Positions 17,705 to 27,310 of a DNA stretch of 64,000 nt are shown here, piece by piece. The DNA is from Clostridia bacterium (GTDB lineage Bacteria > Bacillota > Clostridia > Lachnospirales > CAG-274): NCBI GenBank assembly GCA_030524425.1, contig JAUNGN010000004.1, positions 62,001 to 126,000 on the forward strand, written 5' to 3'. Every line of letters begins with the position of its first letter. Positions within the stretch are counted from its first letter, which is position 1. The translations under genes were made by a program, and so were the position numbers. The notes beneath the pieces were generated by a model. It did not search any database and was not told the origin of the DNA. It worked only from the letters and a program-made list of their open reading frames with translations.

Positions 17705-19654
17705 TTACCCCGTATACAACAATATCTTACTTCCCTGATTAATAACTGTCCCCTCTGCAGGAAACTGGGACACAACACTTTCCCCTTCTCCAACAATTTC
17801 AACAGCAATTTTTTCTTTAACCGCATCAGCCTTAGCCTGATTAACACTCTTGCCGACATAGGATGTAACGGTTACGGGAGCAACTCCGTCCATTTCAAGT
17901 TCCTCCTCGCTGTACTCAGGCACAATACCAAGATAAGGCAAAGCATTTGACAAAAGCTCTTTCATAACGGGACCTGCCACCTGACCTCCGTAATACACCC
18001 CCTGAGGCTCATCAACAAGAACAATGGCTATTACCTGCGGATTTTCAGCAGGAGCAAAGGCACAGAAACTCGCTATATATTTGCCGCTTTTTCTCGGCAG
18101 TTTTTCACTTGTGGCAGTTTTGCCCCCTATTCTGTAGCCGGGTATATAAGTCTTGTTTCCTGTTCCCGTTGCAACAACGCTTTCAAGTATTTTCTTCATT
18201 CTTTCAGATGTTTCGGCAGAAATGGGATTTCCCGCATCCTTGTATTCAAAGGTTTTAGCCATTTCCCCATTTTCATCTTTAAGCCCCACTGCAAAGTGAG
18301 GAGTAACAAGCCTGCCTCCGTTAACTGCTGATGAAATTGCTCTTATAAGCTGTAATGGTGTAATCTGAAAGCTCTGTCCAAAACTCATTGTTGCAAGTTC
18401 CACAGGGCCGATTTTATCCTTTTTATGCATAATGCCTACAGCCTCACCGGGCAAATCAATTCCTGTCTTTTTGTCAAAGCCGAATTTTAACATATATTCA
18501 TAAAACTTATCGCTTCCAAGCTTTGCCGCAATATCCATAAACACAGGATTACAACTGTTTTGAACTCCCTGAACAAAAGTTTCCGAGCCGTGGCTTCTGG
18601 GGCTTCTCCAGCATTTTATATATCTGCCTGCAACAGTTCTGCCCCCGCCGCAGTTAAAGCCGGTTTCCTCTGACACAACTCCCTCCTCAACACCTGCCGA
18701 GGAGGTTATAACCTTAAAGGTTGACCCCGGCTCATAAGTATCATTTATATTAAAATTTCGCCACATCTGATTAAGTGCATCGTTTTTTTCCTTTTGCGAC
18801 ATTGAATCCCATTTTGCTTCCAATTCAGCATTGTTTATTTTATAAGGCTCATTCAGATTAAAGCCGGGATAGCTTGCCATAGCAAGCATTTCACCGTTTT
18901 GAGGGTTCATCATTATTATAGAGCCTCTCTTAGCACTTTTACCTCTTACCACCTTTTCAATTGTCTGCTCCGCATACTGCTGCAGATTGATATCAATACT
19001 TGTAACAAGGTCATAGCCCGCAACAGGCGCTACCCTGTTTTGTTCACTGTTTTTAAGCTCCCTGCCTCTGCCGTCAGTCTGTGTCATTATTTTTCCCTTT
19101 TGTCCCTTTAAATACTCCTCATATTTAGATTCCAATCCGATAATTCCCTGATTATCCTTACCTACAAAGCCAATAACCTGAGCTGCGAGAGTATTATAAG
19201 GATAAATTCTCAGTATATCTTCGTCTACCATTACACCCTTTAATTTAAGGGCAGCGATTTCCTCAGCCGTTTTTTTATCCACTTTTGTTTTTATACGCAT
19301 AAGAGCCACTCTTTTATTAACCTTTTCAAGAGTTTCATTGTAATCAAGTTCAAGTTTCTCAGAAAGTATTTTAGCCACATTTTCGGCATCTTCCACCTGT
19401 GCATGAATTACACTTATGGATGCTACTGTTTTTGTAGTTGCTATGGCAACTCCGTTTCTGTCAAGTATATCTCCTCTTTCAGGAGCAATAAGTCTGTCCC
19501 TTGTCTGTTGTTCATAAGCCGCCTTCTGCAGTTTCGGCGCCATAAACATCTGTATGTAAAAAAGCCTTACGAGCAGCAGCACAAGCACCACCTCAATGCA
19601 TCCGCATACAAAAACGGCTCTGCGTCTTGCGCCGAGAGAAACCTTTTTGTTCAT
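17705..19654 (-). CDS. spoVD: Class B penicillin-binding protein, SpoVD-like, one PASTA domain
   Basis: A 649-aa membrane-anchored transpeptidase (helix at about 12-35). It contains the PBP dimerisation segment with APERGDILDRNG, then the catalytic motifs STFK (Ser311), SCN (367-369) and KTAT (512-515; KTGT is more usual). A single PASTA domain occupies about 592-649. In B. subtilis the order pbpB-spoVD-murE is the same, and SpoVD also has one PASTA domain and about this length, which supports spore-cortex synthesis. A terminator separates it from the upstream ftsI gene, so it probably has its own promoter. Confidence 0.88.
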   Translation of the reverse strand: MNKKVSLGARRRAVFVCGCIEVVLVLLLVRLFYIQMFMAPKLQKAAYEQQTRDRLIAPERGDILDRNGVAIATTKTVASISVIHAQVEDAENVAKILSEKLELDYNETLEKVNKRVALMRIKTKVDKKTAEEIAALKLKGVMVDEDILRIYPYNTLAAQVIGFVGKDNQGIIGLESKYEEYLKGQKGKIMTQTDGRGRELKNSEQNRVAPVAGYDLVTSIDINLQQYAEQTIEKVVRGKSAKRGSIIMMNPQNGEMLAMASYPGFNLNEPYKINNAELEAKWDSMSQKEKNDALNQMWRNFNINDTYEPGSTFKVITSSAGVEEGVVSEETGFNCGGGRTVAGRYIKCWRSPRSHGSETFVQGVQNSCNPVFMDIAAKLGSDKFYEYMLKFGFDKKTGIDLPGEAVGIMHKKDKIGPVELATMSFGQSFQITPLQLIRAISSAVNGGRLVTPHFAVGLKDENGEMAKTFEYKDAGNPISAETSERMKKILESVVATGTGNKTYIPGYRIGGKTATSEKLPRKSGKYIASFCAFAPAENPQVIAIVLVDEPQGVYYGGQVAGPVMKELLSNALPYLGIVPEYSEEELEMDGVAPVTVTSYVGKSVNQAKADAVKEKIAVEIVGEGESVVSQFPAEGTVINQGSKILLYTG

Positions 19655-19715
19655 TATTACCTCCCGATTTAAAAATGCTGATAATCAGAAACATGTTTTA
19701 AGTCAGTTTTCACCG

Positions 19716-19760
19716 CAAAAAAAAGATATTGCAGTGAAATACTACTCCACTACAATATCT
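19716..19760 (-). terminator. Terminator between ftsI and spoVD
   Basis: A long stem on the minus strand (AGATATTGTAGTG pairing with its near-complement, one mismatch) is followed by eight T. It starts 26 nt after the stop of the upstream PBP gene and splits the cluster into two transcription units. Confidence 0.8.
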
Positions 19761-19785
19761 TATTTTTAAAAAACACAAACTATTA

Positions 19786-22227
19786 CTATCTTGCTCTTAT
19801 TTTAATAGTCATACCGCTTTCAACCCTTACATTTGCCTCAGGCATCTGTACATATACCGTCGGCCCCGATGAACTGCTGTTTGACGATGAGCCTTCATTT
19901 TCCTGAACAGATTTTTCCGAAGTATTTTCAGTTGTATCAGACTTAGAGGTTACTGCCTCGGTTTCAGGTTCATTAAGCTGCTCATATCCATAGTCACCGT
20001 CATTTTCCTCGGTAACATCCACATTAAAGCCTGCTGATTCAAGCATTTGCTTTGCATCACTTACAGACAGTCCAACAACAGTAGGTATAGGAATAAGCTT
20101 CGTCTTGCCCTTAGCAGATATTGTAAGTAAAATCTTAGACGGTTTTTCATCCAGATTAGTTCCTCCCGCAGGTGACTGGCTTATAACTGTATCGCCTGAA
20201 CCTAAAATCTGAAAATCAATGCCTTCTGAAATAAGCTGATTTACAGTATCCTTAAGATTAGTATTGGTATAATCCTTAACAGTATAAGAAGTATCGGCAC
20301 TGCCGGTCTTTTCGGAGCCTTCATCAAAATCAGGAGGTATTGCCTCATAATCTATAATCTTTTCAAATATCTCTTTAAGCATAGGAACAGGTGTTGCCTC
20401 ACCGCCAGAGTCATTGTAACCGCTCGGCTTATGAATGACTGTCATTACCATAATATCGGGATTTTCAACAGAATGATAAGCAATAAAAGAAAGTACATAT
20501 TTCTGCTCACTTCTGGGCGACTGCTGTGCTGTACCGGTCTTACCGCCAAAGCTGTAGCCTGTAATCTGAGCCTTTTTCGCAGTACCCTCCGTATATGTGG
20601 TACCCAAGGCCTGTCTTATCCAGTCGGAAGTATTTTTAGAAATAACCTGCCTTACAATCTGAGGTTCTTTTTCATCAATAATGTTGCCGTCATTATCAAG
20701 GATTTGACTGACAACATAAGGCTGCATAAGCTTACCGCCGTTTATAATTGCCGCCATGGCATTTGCAGCCTGCAAAGCAGTACAGTTAAAGCCCTGACCA
20801 AATGAGTTTGTAGCCATTTCAACACTATGAAGAGAATCTAATGTATTAAGAAGATTAGCAGCACTTGACTCACCGGGAAGGTCAATACCCGTCTTTTCTC
20901 CAAAGCCAAAGTCATGCTGATATTTTAAGTAGGTTTCAGGACTCATTTTTGCTATAATATCCATCATACCTACATTACAGGACTGTGCAAGCACCCCTGC
21001 AACATCAAGAGTTCCGTGACCGCTTGTTAAGTGACATTTAATTTCCGCATCCGCAACCTTTTTATAACCCCCGCAGACAAAAGTATCATTAGGTGAAATT
21101 ATACCTTCCTCAAGTGCCATGGCTACTACTACAGGCTTATAAATGGAGCCTGGTTCAAAGGTTTCCGAAATATTAAAGTTTTTCCATGCCTTATTTGCCT
21201 CAGAATATTTTTCTTCATCAGTAAGAGCATCAAAGGCTTTCTGTTCAGCTTCATCTGTTATTGTAGAAAGCTTCATTGGATTATTGGGATCAAAGGAAGG
21301 GTACTGAGACATTGCAAGCACTTCCCCCGTTGAAGGATTCATGATAATAGAAGAAGTATACTCAGGCTCATAGGCATTATAAGCCTCCTTGCAGGCCTCA
21401 TCCGCATACTGCTGCAAGTGAGCATCAAGAGTAGTAACAACCTTATTCCCCTTTATTGGATTTTCTCTTTGAGTAACAATAGAACCGTCAGACTCATATG
21501 TCCTGAATGTCCTGCCCGGAATACCCAGCATATAGTTGTTATAATACCTTTCAAGCCCCCAGGATGTGTCACCTCTTGTAAATCCCAAAACCTGTGCCGC
21601 AAGACTGCCATGAGGATAAGACCTCTTCGTGTCCTGCTCACCGTAAAGCCAGTTATAACCTAAATCATTAATTTTTTTACCGTTTTCATAGGAAACATCC
21701 TGTGCAATTTTTAAGTAATGATTGTTTTTGGCAGGCTTGCCTTCCGCATCCAAAGCAACATAGCTTTCAAGAGTATCCTTGCTTATACCAAGTATTGATT
21801 CAATTTGAGCAAAGCCTGTATCCTTTGAGTAAGCAGGCTCTGTGTAATCCTTACCGTTTGCAGCCGCTGCTGCTCTTGCCTTTGCCGCCTTATCCTTTTC
21901 TGCCTTATCCACATCTACAAGCAAAAGAGGGTCAAGAATAATATCAAACACAGTTTCGCCCACAGCAAGAGTTTCACCGTTTCTGTCTACAATATCTCCT
22001 CTGTTTGGTGCTACTACCTTATCCTGTATTTTATTAATCTGCTGATTAATTGCAGTTGCTTCAAGCTTCGCTCTGTCCATCTTAATCATAAATACACGAA
22101 AATATCCTAAAAACCCTATTACAATAACTAATAGAATTAATAGGATAGAAAGCCTTGAAACATATTGTTTTCCGCTTATATTTTTAGCTGCACCCTTAGG
22201 TGCAGCTTTACTTGCATTCCTGCTCAT
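19786..22227 (-). CDS. ftsI: Class B penicillin-binding protein FtsI/PBP2B, two PASTA domains
   Basis: An 813-aa division transpeptidase. It has a basic N-terminus, one membrane helix (about 26-46), NRGDIVDRNG at about 75, and the catalytic motifs SIYK (Ser361), SCN (416-418) and KTGT (563-566). Two PASTA domains follow (about 645-712 and the C-terminal part), separated by an acidic, Ser-rich linker around 740-780 (SSSNSSSSG). Position directly after ftsL and the two PASTA domains match B. subtilis pbpB. It is longer than most homologues because of an insertion near residue 105-135 and the linker. Confidence 0.9.
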   Translation of the reverse strand: MSRNASKAAPKGAAKNISGKQYVSRLSILLILLVIVIGFLGYFRVFMIKMDRAKLEATAINQQINKIQDKVVAPNRGDIVDRNGETLAVGETVFDIILDPLLLVDVDKAEKDKAAKARAAAAANGKDYTEPAYSKDTGFAQIESILGISKDTLESYVALDAEGKPAKNNHYLKIAQDVSYENGKKINDLGYNWLYGEQDTKRSYPHGSLAAQVLGFTRGDTSWGLERYYNNYMLGIPGRTFRTYESDGSIVTQRENPIKGNKVVTTLDAHLQQYADEACKEAYNAYEPEYTSSIIMNPSTGEVLAMSQYPSFDPNNPMKLSTITDEAEQKAFDALTDEEKYSEANKAWKNFNISETFEPGSIYKPVVVAMALEEGIISPNDTFVCGGYKKVADAEIKCHLTSGHGTLDVAGVLAQSCNVGMMDIIAKMSPETYLKYQHDFGFGEKTGIDLPGESSAANLLNTLDSLHSVEMATNSFGQGFNCTALQAANAMAAIINGGKLMQPYVVSQILDNDGNIIDEKEPQIVRQVISKNTSDWIRQALGTTYTEGTAKKAQITGYSFGGKTGTAQQSPRSEQKYVLSFIAYHSVENPDIMVMTVIHKPSGYNDSGGEATPVPMLKEIFEKIIDYEAIPPDFDEGSEKTGSADTSYTVKDYTNTNLKDTVNQLISEGIDFQILGSGDTVISQSPAGGTNLDEKPSKILLTISAKGKTKLIPIPTVVGLSVSDAKQMLESAGFNVDVTEENDGDYGYEQLNEPETEAVTSKSDTTENTSEKSVQENEGSSSNSSSSGPTVYVQMPEANVRVESGMTIKIRAR

Positions 22228-22313
22228 AATTTATCAATCCTTTTTGTGCAGAGTTAAACACCAATGTATGTTCAAAATTAACATTGCTCCGCAATCCGTT
22301 GCAAATATGTAAA

Positions 22314-22994
22314 CTACTTATTTAAAAGGCTCTTTATAAAATCCCACACACTTTTGTCCTGTGTTGAAATCTTAGCATCATACTGTACGGTATAGCTTTC
22401 ATTAGGAACCTGTACCTCCGTAATCTGATAAGCCTGGGGCTTTTGCAAGCCAATCTTTTCAGCTTCACGTGCTATTTTACTCAAATCAATATTATCCTCA
22501 AGAGTAGTCTTTAAATACTGATTTTCCTCCTGTATTTCTGCCAGCTCTGCCTGTTTGGATGAAATTTCTCCTCTGTAACTGCTGTTAACAGCATAAGCAC
22601 AAAGCAGGGCAAGGGAAAGAGCAAAAACAACGGCAATGGAAGCTATTGTCTTAGGCATATTCAACTGTATAATCTCCTTTTCCTCAGCACGCTTAACCCG
22701 TCTTTTATTTCTTGTATTAACAGGTATTTCAGTATCATAATAGAAGTCATGAGCAAGGTCACTGCTGTTATAGCTGTTATAGCTGCTGCTGTAATATCCG
22801 TATTCTCTGGCAGCATTGCTTCCCATAGTAGCCCTGGTATAGCGGATGTTACCGCTTGTCCTTGATGTATGATAGCTTTTTCCCGTGTTATAGCTGCTGT
22901 GTCCGGCTCTGCTATAGCCTTTTGATGCACTTTTAGTAAAAGAGTTATTGCTTCTCTTATAACTGCCGTTATAGCCGGCCCTGTTAGACCTCAT
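22314..22994 (-). CDS. ftsL: Cell-division protein FtsL
   Basis: The protein has 226 aa. A long basic, Ser/Tyr/Gly-rich cytoplasmic tail (1-112) is followed by one membrane helix (about 115-136) and an extracellular coiled coil (about 140-175, ISSKQAELAEIQEENQYLKT). FtsL forms a complex with FtsB/DivIC and DivIB and recruits FtsW-FtsI. Family sequence conservation is low, so the call rests on position between rsmH and ftsI and on topology. The tail is unusually long compared with the short tails of many FtsL proteins. Confidence 0.8.
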   Translation of the reverse strand: MRSNRAGYNGSYKRSNNSFTKSASKGYSRAGHSSYNTGKSYHTSRTSGNIRYTRATMGSNAAREYGYYSSSYNSYNSSDLAHDFYYDTEIPVNTRNKRRVKRAEEKEIIQLNMPKTIASIAVVFALSLALLCAYAVNSSYRGEISSKQAELAEIQEENQYLKTTLEDNIDLSKIAREAEKIGLQKPQAYQITEVQVPNESYTVQYDAKISTQDKSVWDFIKSLLNK

Positions 22995-23017
22995 GCAGCT
23001 CTCCCCCTTTCAAAAAG

Positions 23018-23956
23018 CTAAAGCTTTTCAATAATTCTCAGTTTAGCACTATGTGCTCTGCGATTATTCGCAAGTTCTTCCTGCCCCGGCAAAACAGGCT
23101 TACGGGTAATAACCCTAACCCTTGGCTTTCTGCCGCACACACAAACAGGAAAATCTCTCGGACAGGTACAAGGATTTTCCATATTTCTAAATACATTCTT
23201 AACAATTCTGTCCTCCAGGGAATGGAAAGTAATAATACAAATCCTTCCCTTGGGTTTAAGCAAATCCACCATATCATTTATGGTGTCTTCAAGTATTCCA
23301 AGCTCATTATTAACTTCAATCCTTATAGCCTGAAATGTTCTCTTTGCAGGATGAGGACCATCAGTCCTCGCACCCTTTGGCACAGCCTTTTTAATAACAG
23401 AAACCAAATCGAAGGTAGTTTCTATAGGCTTTATTTTTCTTTCATTTATGATAAACTCTGCAATTCTCTTTGCCCAGCGTTCCTCACCATAATTCTTAAT
23501 TATATGAGTAAGCTCATCAGCCGTGTATTCATTGACCACCACATAAGCAGACAGAGGACGTCTTTGATCCATTCTCATATCGAGAGGAGCATTGTGGTTG
23601 TAGGAGAAACCTCTGTCTGCTTCATCAAGCTGGTGGGAGGATACACCGAGATCGAGTAGAAATCCATTAATACTTTCCTGACCTAACCCAAGGTCATAAA
23701 CTATATTTTTAATATTTGAGAAATTATCCCTCACATACTTAACATTTGTATAGTCCTTTAATCTTTCGCCTGCAGCCTTTATTGCATTGGCATCCTGATC
23801 TATACCTATAAGCATACCGCCCTTTGTAAGTTTAGATACAATCAGACTTGAATGTCCCGCACCGCCAAGAGTGCAGTCGGCATAAATACCGTCAGGTACA
23901 ATATTCAACCCTTCTATACATTCCTCCGGCAATACCGGTGTATGCTCAAAATTCAT
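23018..23956 (-). CDS. rsmH: 16S rRNA (cytosine-1402-N4) methyltransferase
   Basis: RsmH (MraW) N4-methylates C1402 in the decoding site. The 312-aa protein has the start [13 protein letters not shown], the SAM motif [28 protein letters not shown] and the C-terminal [13 protein letters not shown]. It is the second gene of the dcw cluster, 69 nt after mraZ. All family landmarks are present. Confidence 0.97.
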   Translation of the reverse strand: MNFEHTPVLPEECIEGLNIVPDGIYADCTLGGAGHSSLIVSKLTKGGMLIGIDQDANAIKAAGERLKDYTNVKYVRDNFSNIKNIVYDLGLGQESINGFLLDLGVSSHQLDEADRGFSYNHNAPLDMRMDQRRPLSAYVVVNEYTADELTHIIKNYGEERWAKRIAEFIINERKIKPIETTFDLVSVIKKAVPKGARTDGPHPAKRTFQAIRIEVNNELGILEDTINDMVDLLKPKGRICIITFHSLEDRIVKNVFRNMENPCTCPRDFPVCVCGRKPRVRVITRKPVLPGQEELANNRRAHSAKLRIIEKL

Positions 23957-24025
23957 ATTCTCAAATCCTTATATATAAATTTCCCAAAAGCTGCCGGTTT
24001 TTAAACAGAACAGCCCATGGTATAA

Positions 24026-24454
24026 TTAAATTCCAAATTCACTAAGTAAATCAAGGCTTTCATCATCAAAGTTGTAAGAAGAATTATATTCTTCCCACTT
24101 AGCCTTGTCCCAAATTTCAACCTTATTACCGTTACCGGTGCTTACTATTTCTTTTGTAATGCCTGCATATTCTCTTAATTTCTGGGGAATCATTATTCTT
24201 CCGTTGCCATCAGGCTCACATTCAAAGGCTGAAGCAAGCTTAAATCTTTTATAAGCCATAGCTTTTCGGTTAGTGGCAGGCAGTTTATTAAGCTTTGAAA
24301 CCAGCTCATTCCAGCTTTCCATGGTGTAAAGGGCAAGACAGCTGTCAAGCTCCTGGGTTACAATAAACTTGTCCCCAAGCTCTTCCCTGAATTTAGCAGG
24401 GACAATTGCTCTGCCTTTTGCATCAATATTATGTATATATTCGCCTATAAACAT
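24026..24454 (-). CDS. mraZ: Transcriptional regulator MraZ
   Basis: A 142-aa AbrB-fold DNA-binding protein with two MraZ repeats, the first with FIGEYIHNIDAKGRAIVPAK and the second with GRIMIPQKLREYAG. MraZ binds repeated TGGTT-like boxes before its own gene and represses the dcw cluster. I chose the ATG at 24454; upstream codons in frame run through the operator repeats and do not match the family. A series of such repeats lies directly upstream, indicating autoregulation. Confidence 0.95.
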   Translation of the reverse strand: MFIGEYIHNIDAKGRAIVPAKFREELGDKFIVTQELDSCLALYTMESWNELVSKLNKLPATNRKAMAYKRFKLASAFECEPDGNGRIMIPQKLREYAGITKEIVSTGNGNKVEIWDKAKWEEYNSSYNFDDESLDLLSEFGI

Positions 24455-24456
24455 AA

Positions 24457-24516
24457 AACCACCGCTTTCAAACCACCGATTCGCCAACGCAAACCACTTT
24501 TAACCACTTTCAACCA
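24457..24516 (-). promoter_or_regulatory. MraZ operator (TGGTT repeats)
   Basis: On the minus strand TGGTT occurs at 24512-24516, 24502-24506 and 24492-24496, spaced exactly 10 nt, then TGGC near 24483 and further TGGTT at 24471-24475 and 24457-24461. MraZ is known to bind clusters of direct repeats spaced by one helical turn. The array lies between the predicted promoter and the mraZ start, so binding would block transcription. Confidence 0.8.
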
Positions 24517-24527
24517 CCTTGTTACTT

Positions 24528-24556
24528 ATTTTACAATATTTAAGTAAAAATAGCAA
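24528..24556 (-). promoter_or_regulatory. Probable promoter of the dcw cluster
   Basis: On the minus strand TTGCTA (24551-24556), a 17-nt spacer and TAAAAT (24528-24533) would start transcripts just before the MraZ repeats. The AT-rich stretch from 24557 to about 25003 shows no gene. Confidence 0.6.
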
Positions 24557-25003
24557 TAGGAAAAAATGGCAAATTTATCACAAATTTATGGGGTTTTATA
24601 TAAATATTGCTCAATGAACATAATTTGAATTTAATCACTAAATATAGTATATCACATAACAGAAAAACTAGATATAGTATTTTTCAATATTTTTTAACAT
24701 TTTTTAACATTCGCGTAATATGTCAGTAACAACCGCATATTTGTTGTATTTTTGCACAATTATTTTATTGTTTTTTTAAAATATTAATACATTTGTTATA
24801 TTTTATATTACAGTAATATTATTTTTATTAGTCATTTTTGTTTCCACTTGTGCAATTGATACAACAAATATAAATTTTTTTGTATAAAATCCTTAAAGAC
24901 AATTGAAATAATAATTTTTATTGTGACATTTTCACAAAATTCATATTTTTAAACCCTGCCGCCGTATATACCTGTATTTTTATAATGCTATGTAAAAAAC
25001 ATA

Positions 25004-25032
25004 TTGACAAACGCCTTAATTTTTAGTATAGT
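25004..25032 (+). promoter_or_regulatory. SigA promoter of tRNA-Thr(GGT)
   Basis: TTGACA (25004-25009), a 17-nt spacer and TATAGT (25027-25032) end 12 nt before the tRNA. Confidence 0.85.
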
Positions 25033-25044
25033 ATTGTTGTATCT

Positions 25045-25117
25045 GCTGATATAGCTCAGGAGGTAGAGCGCAGCATTGGTAGTGCTGAGGTCACGGGTCC
25101 GACTCCCGTTATCAGCT
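25045..25117 (+). tRNA. tRNA-Thr (anticodon GGT)
   Basis: A full cloverleaf can be drawn: acceptor GCTGATA/TATCAGC, D arm GCTC/GAGC, anticodon stem CAGCA/TGCTG with loop TTGGTAG, and T arm ACGGG/CCCGT with loop TCCGACT. The anticodon GGT reads ACC/ACT codons. CCA is not encoded. Confidence 0.95.
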
Positions 25118-25123
25118 TTTATA

Positions 25124-25163
25124 AAATCCCTGTAAGTAAGCTACTTGCAGGGATTTTTCTTTT
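25124..25163 (+). terminator. Terminator of tRNA-Thr(GGT)
   Basis: AAATCCCTG and CAGGGATTT form the outer stem, continued inside by AAGT/ACTT, and a T-rich run follows directly. Confidence 0.85.
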
Positions 25164-25193
25164 ATTAAAATATTGCACAAAAGTTTTAAAAAT

Positions 25194-25222
25194 ACAACAT
25201 AGGGGACTGTCCCCTATGTTGT
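25194..25222. repeat. 29-bp inverted repeat, copy 2
   Basis: ACAACATAGGGGAC and its complement flank one unpaired centre, so the palindrome is perfect. It lies 6 nt beyond the panD stop, as copy 1 lies 5-6 nt beyond the spoVD stop. Confidence 0.85.
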
Positions 25223-25228
25223 TCACTT

Positions 25229-25621
25229 TTAAAATATATCAAACAATTGTCCATGTTTTTCATAGCTTGATATTTTGCTTATTTTATTATTATCGTCTAC
25301 AAAAACAACCTTAGGCTTATGATTTTTTGCCTCATTGGTATTCACACTGCAATATGCCATTATAATAACATAATCTCCCTTTTGAACGCATCGCGCCGCC
25401 GCACCGTTTAAACAAATCATGCCGGAGCCTTTTTCTCCTGCAATAACATAGGTTTCAAATCTTTCACCGTTGTTTACATCGGCAATCTGCACCTTTTCAT
25501 ATTCCATAATGCCTGATGCCTCTAAAAGCTCAGAATCTATAGTAATACTCCCTACATAGTCAAGCTCAGCCTGCACAACCCTTGCACGATGTATTTTGCT
25601 TTTTAACATAGTAATTTCCAT
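25229..25621 (-). CDS. panD: Aspartate 1-decarboxylase
   Basis: PanD makes beta-alanine from aspartate and is a pyruvoyl enzyme formed by self-cleavage. The 130-aa proenzyme begins [13 protein letters not shown] and has Gly24-Ser25 (YVGS) at the standard cleavage site; Ser25 becomes the pyruvoyl group. The later block [19 protein letters not shown] matches the family. I chose the ATG at 25621, which gives the normal four-residue lead-in and a GGAG site. It is the third gene of panBCD, 6 nt after panC. Confidence 0.95.
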   Translation of the reverse strand: MEITMLKSKIHRARVVQAELDYVGSITIDSELLEASGIMEYEKVQIADVNNGERFETYVIAGEKGSGMICLNGAAARCVQKGDYVIIMAYCSVNTNEAKNHKPKVVFVDDNNKISKISSYEKHGQLFDIF

Positions 25622-25627
25622 AATATT

Positions 25628-26467
25628 TTACTCCATAATAAAATTATCAATTAATCTTGTTTTGCCAATATACACTGCCACAGCCATAAGCATAGGTGCT
25701 TTAACACTTTCAATAGGCTTTAATGTATCTAAATCAACTATTTCAACATAATCAATCTTGGCTAAAACCTCTTTATTAATTTCAGCCTTTGCCATATCAA
25801 TTATTTTATTGCAATCCGTTTCTCCCTTTTCAATCATAGTCCTTGCCATATTGAGTGAACGGGAAAGACAAAGTGCAGCACTTCTTTCCTCTGTATTTAA
25901 GTATGTATTTCTTGAGCTTTTTGCAAGACCGTCAGCCTCACGCACAATAGGACAGCCTGTAATTTCAATATCAAAATTCAAATCCTGTACCATTTTTCTT
26001 ATTACACAAAGCTGTTGTGCATCCTTCTGTCCAAAATAAGCTCTGTCAGGAGTGACAATATTAAAAAGCTTGCTTACTACAGTACAAACACCGCTGAAAT
26101 GTATAGGTCTTGTTTTACCGCAAAGCACCTTTGTAATTTCTCTCATATCAACAAAGGTTAAAGGATTTACATACATTTCATCAGCCTCAGGATTAAATAT
26201 AACATCAGCACCTGCCTCTTCACAAAGCTTTGAATCTGCCTCAATATCTCTTGGATAGCTTTCAAAATCCTCATTTGGCGCAAACTGTGCAGGATTTACA
26301 AAATCACTTACAACTACTCTGTCGTTTTCAGCCACTGCTCTTACAATAAGGCTCTTATGCCCCTCGTGAAGGTAGCCCATAGTAGGTACAAGTCCTACAC
26401 TAAGCCCTTCCCCTTTCCATTCCTTAACTATTTTTCTAAGCTCATCTATTGTTTTAACAACCTTCAT
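25628..26467 (-). CDS. panC: Pantothenate synthetase
   Basis: PanC condenses pantoate with beta-alanine using ATP. The 279-aa protein has the nucleotide-binding block LVPTMGYLHEGHKSLI (HxGH type), VSDFVNPAQFAPNEDFESYP and the KMSKS-like region SSRNTYL. It is in the panB-panC-panD operon, 15 nt from panB and 6 nt from panD. Confidence 0.96.
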   Translation of the reverse strand: MKVVKTIDELRKIVKEWKGEGLSVGLVPTMGYLHEGHKSLIVRAVAENDRVVVSDFVNPAQFAPNEDFESYPRDIEADSKLCEEAGADVIFNPEADEMYVNPLTFVDMREITKVLCGKTRPIHFSGVCTVVSKLFNIVTPDRAYFGQKDAQQLCVIRKMVQDLNFDIEITGCPIVREADGLAKSSRNTYLNTEERSAALCLSRSLNMARTMIEKGETDCNKIIDMAKAEINKEVLAKIDYVEIVDLDTLKPIESVKAPMLMAVAVYIGKTRLIDNFIME

Positions 26468-26482
26468 ATCAGTTCTCCTGTA

Positions 26483-27310
26483 TTAATATAATTTTTCAAT
26501 AACGCTTTCATCAATTTTAAACGTGTGTTCTTCCCTTGGGAATTTGCCTGAAATAACCTCTTCGTGATATTTTTTAAAGCAGTCTTTCATTATTTCTCCA
26601 ACCTCGCCGTATTTCTTAACAAATTTAGGTGTAAAATCCGAATATAATCCAAGCATATCCTGATACACCAAAACCTGACCGTCACAGCTGACTCCTGCTC
26701 CTATACCTATTGTAGGTATTGAAAGCTTTTCTGTTATAATTTTGGCAAGCTCAGCAGGAACACACTCAAGTACTACGGCAAAGGCTCCTGCTTCTTCTAC
26801 AGCCAAAGCATCTTCAGCCACTTTTTTTGCCGCCTCCTCTGTTTTGCCCTGTACTTTAAATCCGCCAAAGGCCTTAACAGACTGAGGAGTAAGCCCTATA
26901 TGAGCAACTACAGGTATTGATGCCTTTGTAATAGCCTTAATATGCCCGGCAAAATCTATACCGCCCTCAAGCTTTACTGCTCCTGCATTGCCCTCCTTCA
27001 TAAGCCTGCCTGCATTAACTACAGCATCATAAACCGATGTCTGATATGACATAAAAGGCATATCGGCTATAACTAAAGCGTTTTTTACACCTCTTGCAAC
27101 AGCCCTTGTATGATGTATCATATCCTCCATAGTCACAGATAAGGTATCCTCATAGCCAAGCATAACCATACCTAAAGAATCACCGACCAAAATACTGTTT
27201 ACTCCCGACTCATCAATAAGCTTTGCCGTTGAATAATCGTAGGCAGTAAGCATTGAAATTCTTTCTCCCTTTTCCTTGGCAGCTAAAAATGTTGCCTTTG
27301 TGTTTTTCAT
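26483..27310 (-). CDS. panB: 3-methyl-2-oxobutanoate hydroxymethyltransferase
   Basis: PanB makes ketopantoate from 2-oxoisovalerate and methylene-tetrahydrofolate. The 275-aa protein has [45 protein letters not shown] and [19 protein letters not shown], all family signatures with Mg2+ ligands. A GGAGG site precedes its ATG. It leads panBCD; no gene for ketopantoate reductase (panE) is present in the window. Confidence 0.96.
   Translation of the reverse strand: MKNTKATFLAAKEKGERISMLTAYDYSTAKLIDESGVNSILVGDSLGMVMLGYEDTLSVTMEDMIHHTRAVARGVKNALVIADMPFMSYQTSVYDAVVNAGRLMKEGNAGAVKLEGGIDFAGHIKAITKASIPVVAHIGLTPQSVKAFGGFKVQGKTEEAAKKVAEDALAVEEAGAFAVVLECVPAELAKIITEKLSIPTIGIGAGVSCDGQVLVYQDMLGLYSDFTPKFVKKYGEVGEIMKDCFKKYHEEVISGKFPREEHTFKIDESVIEKLY

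Noticed and set aside
23051..23659. A 202-codon frame antisense to rsmH
   Set aside because: It lies fully opposite a well-conserved gene; its composition is what the reverse of rsmH would give.
24557..25003. Replication origin or small RNA in the AT-rich gap before the tRNA
   Set aside because: No cluster of DnaA boxes and no recognisable RNA fold; low GC alone is not evidence.
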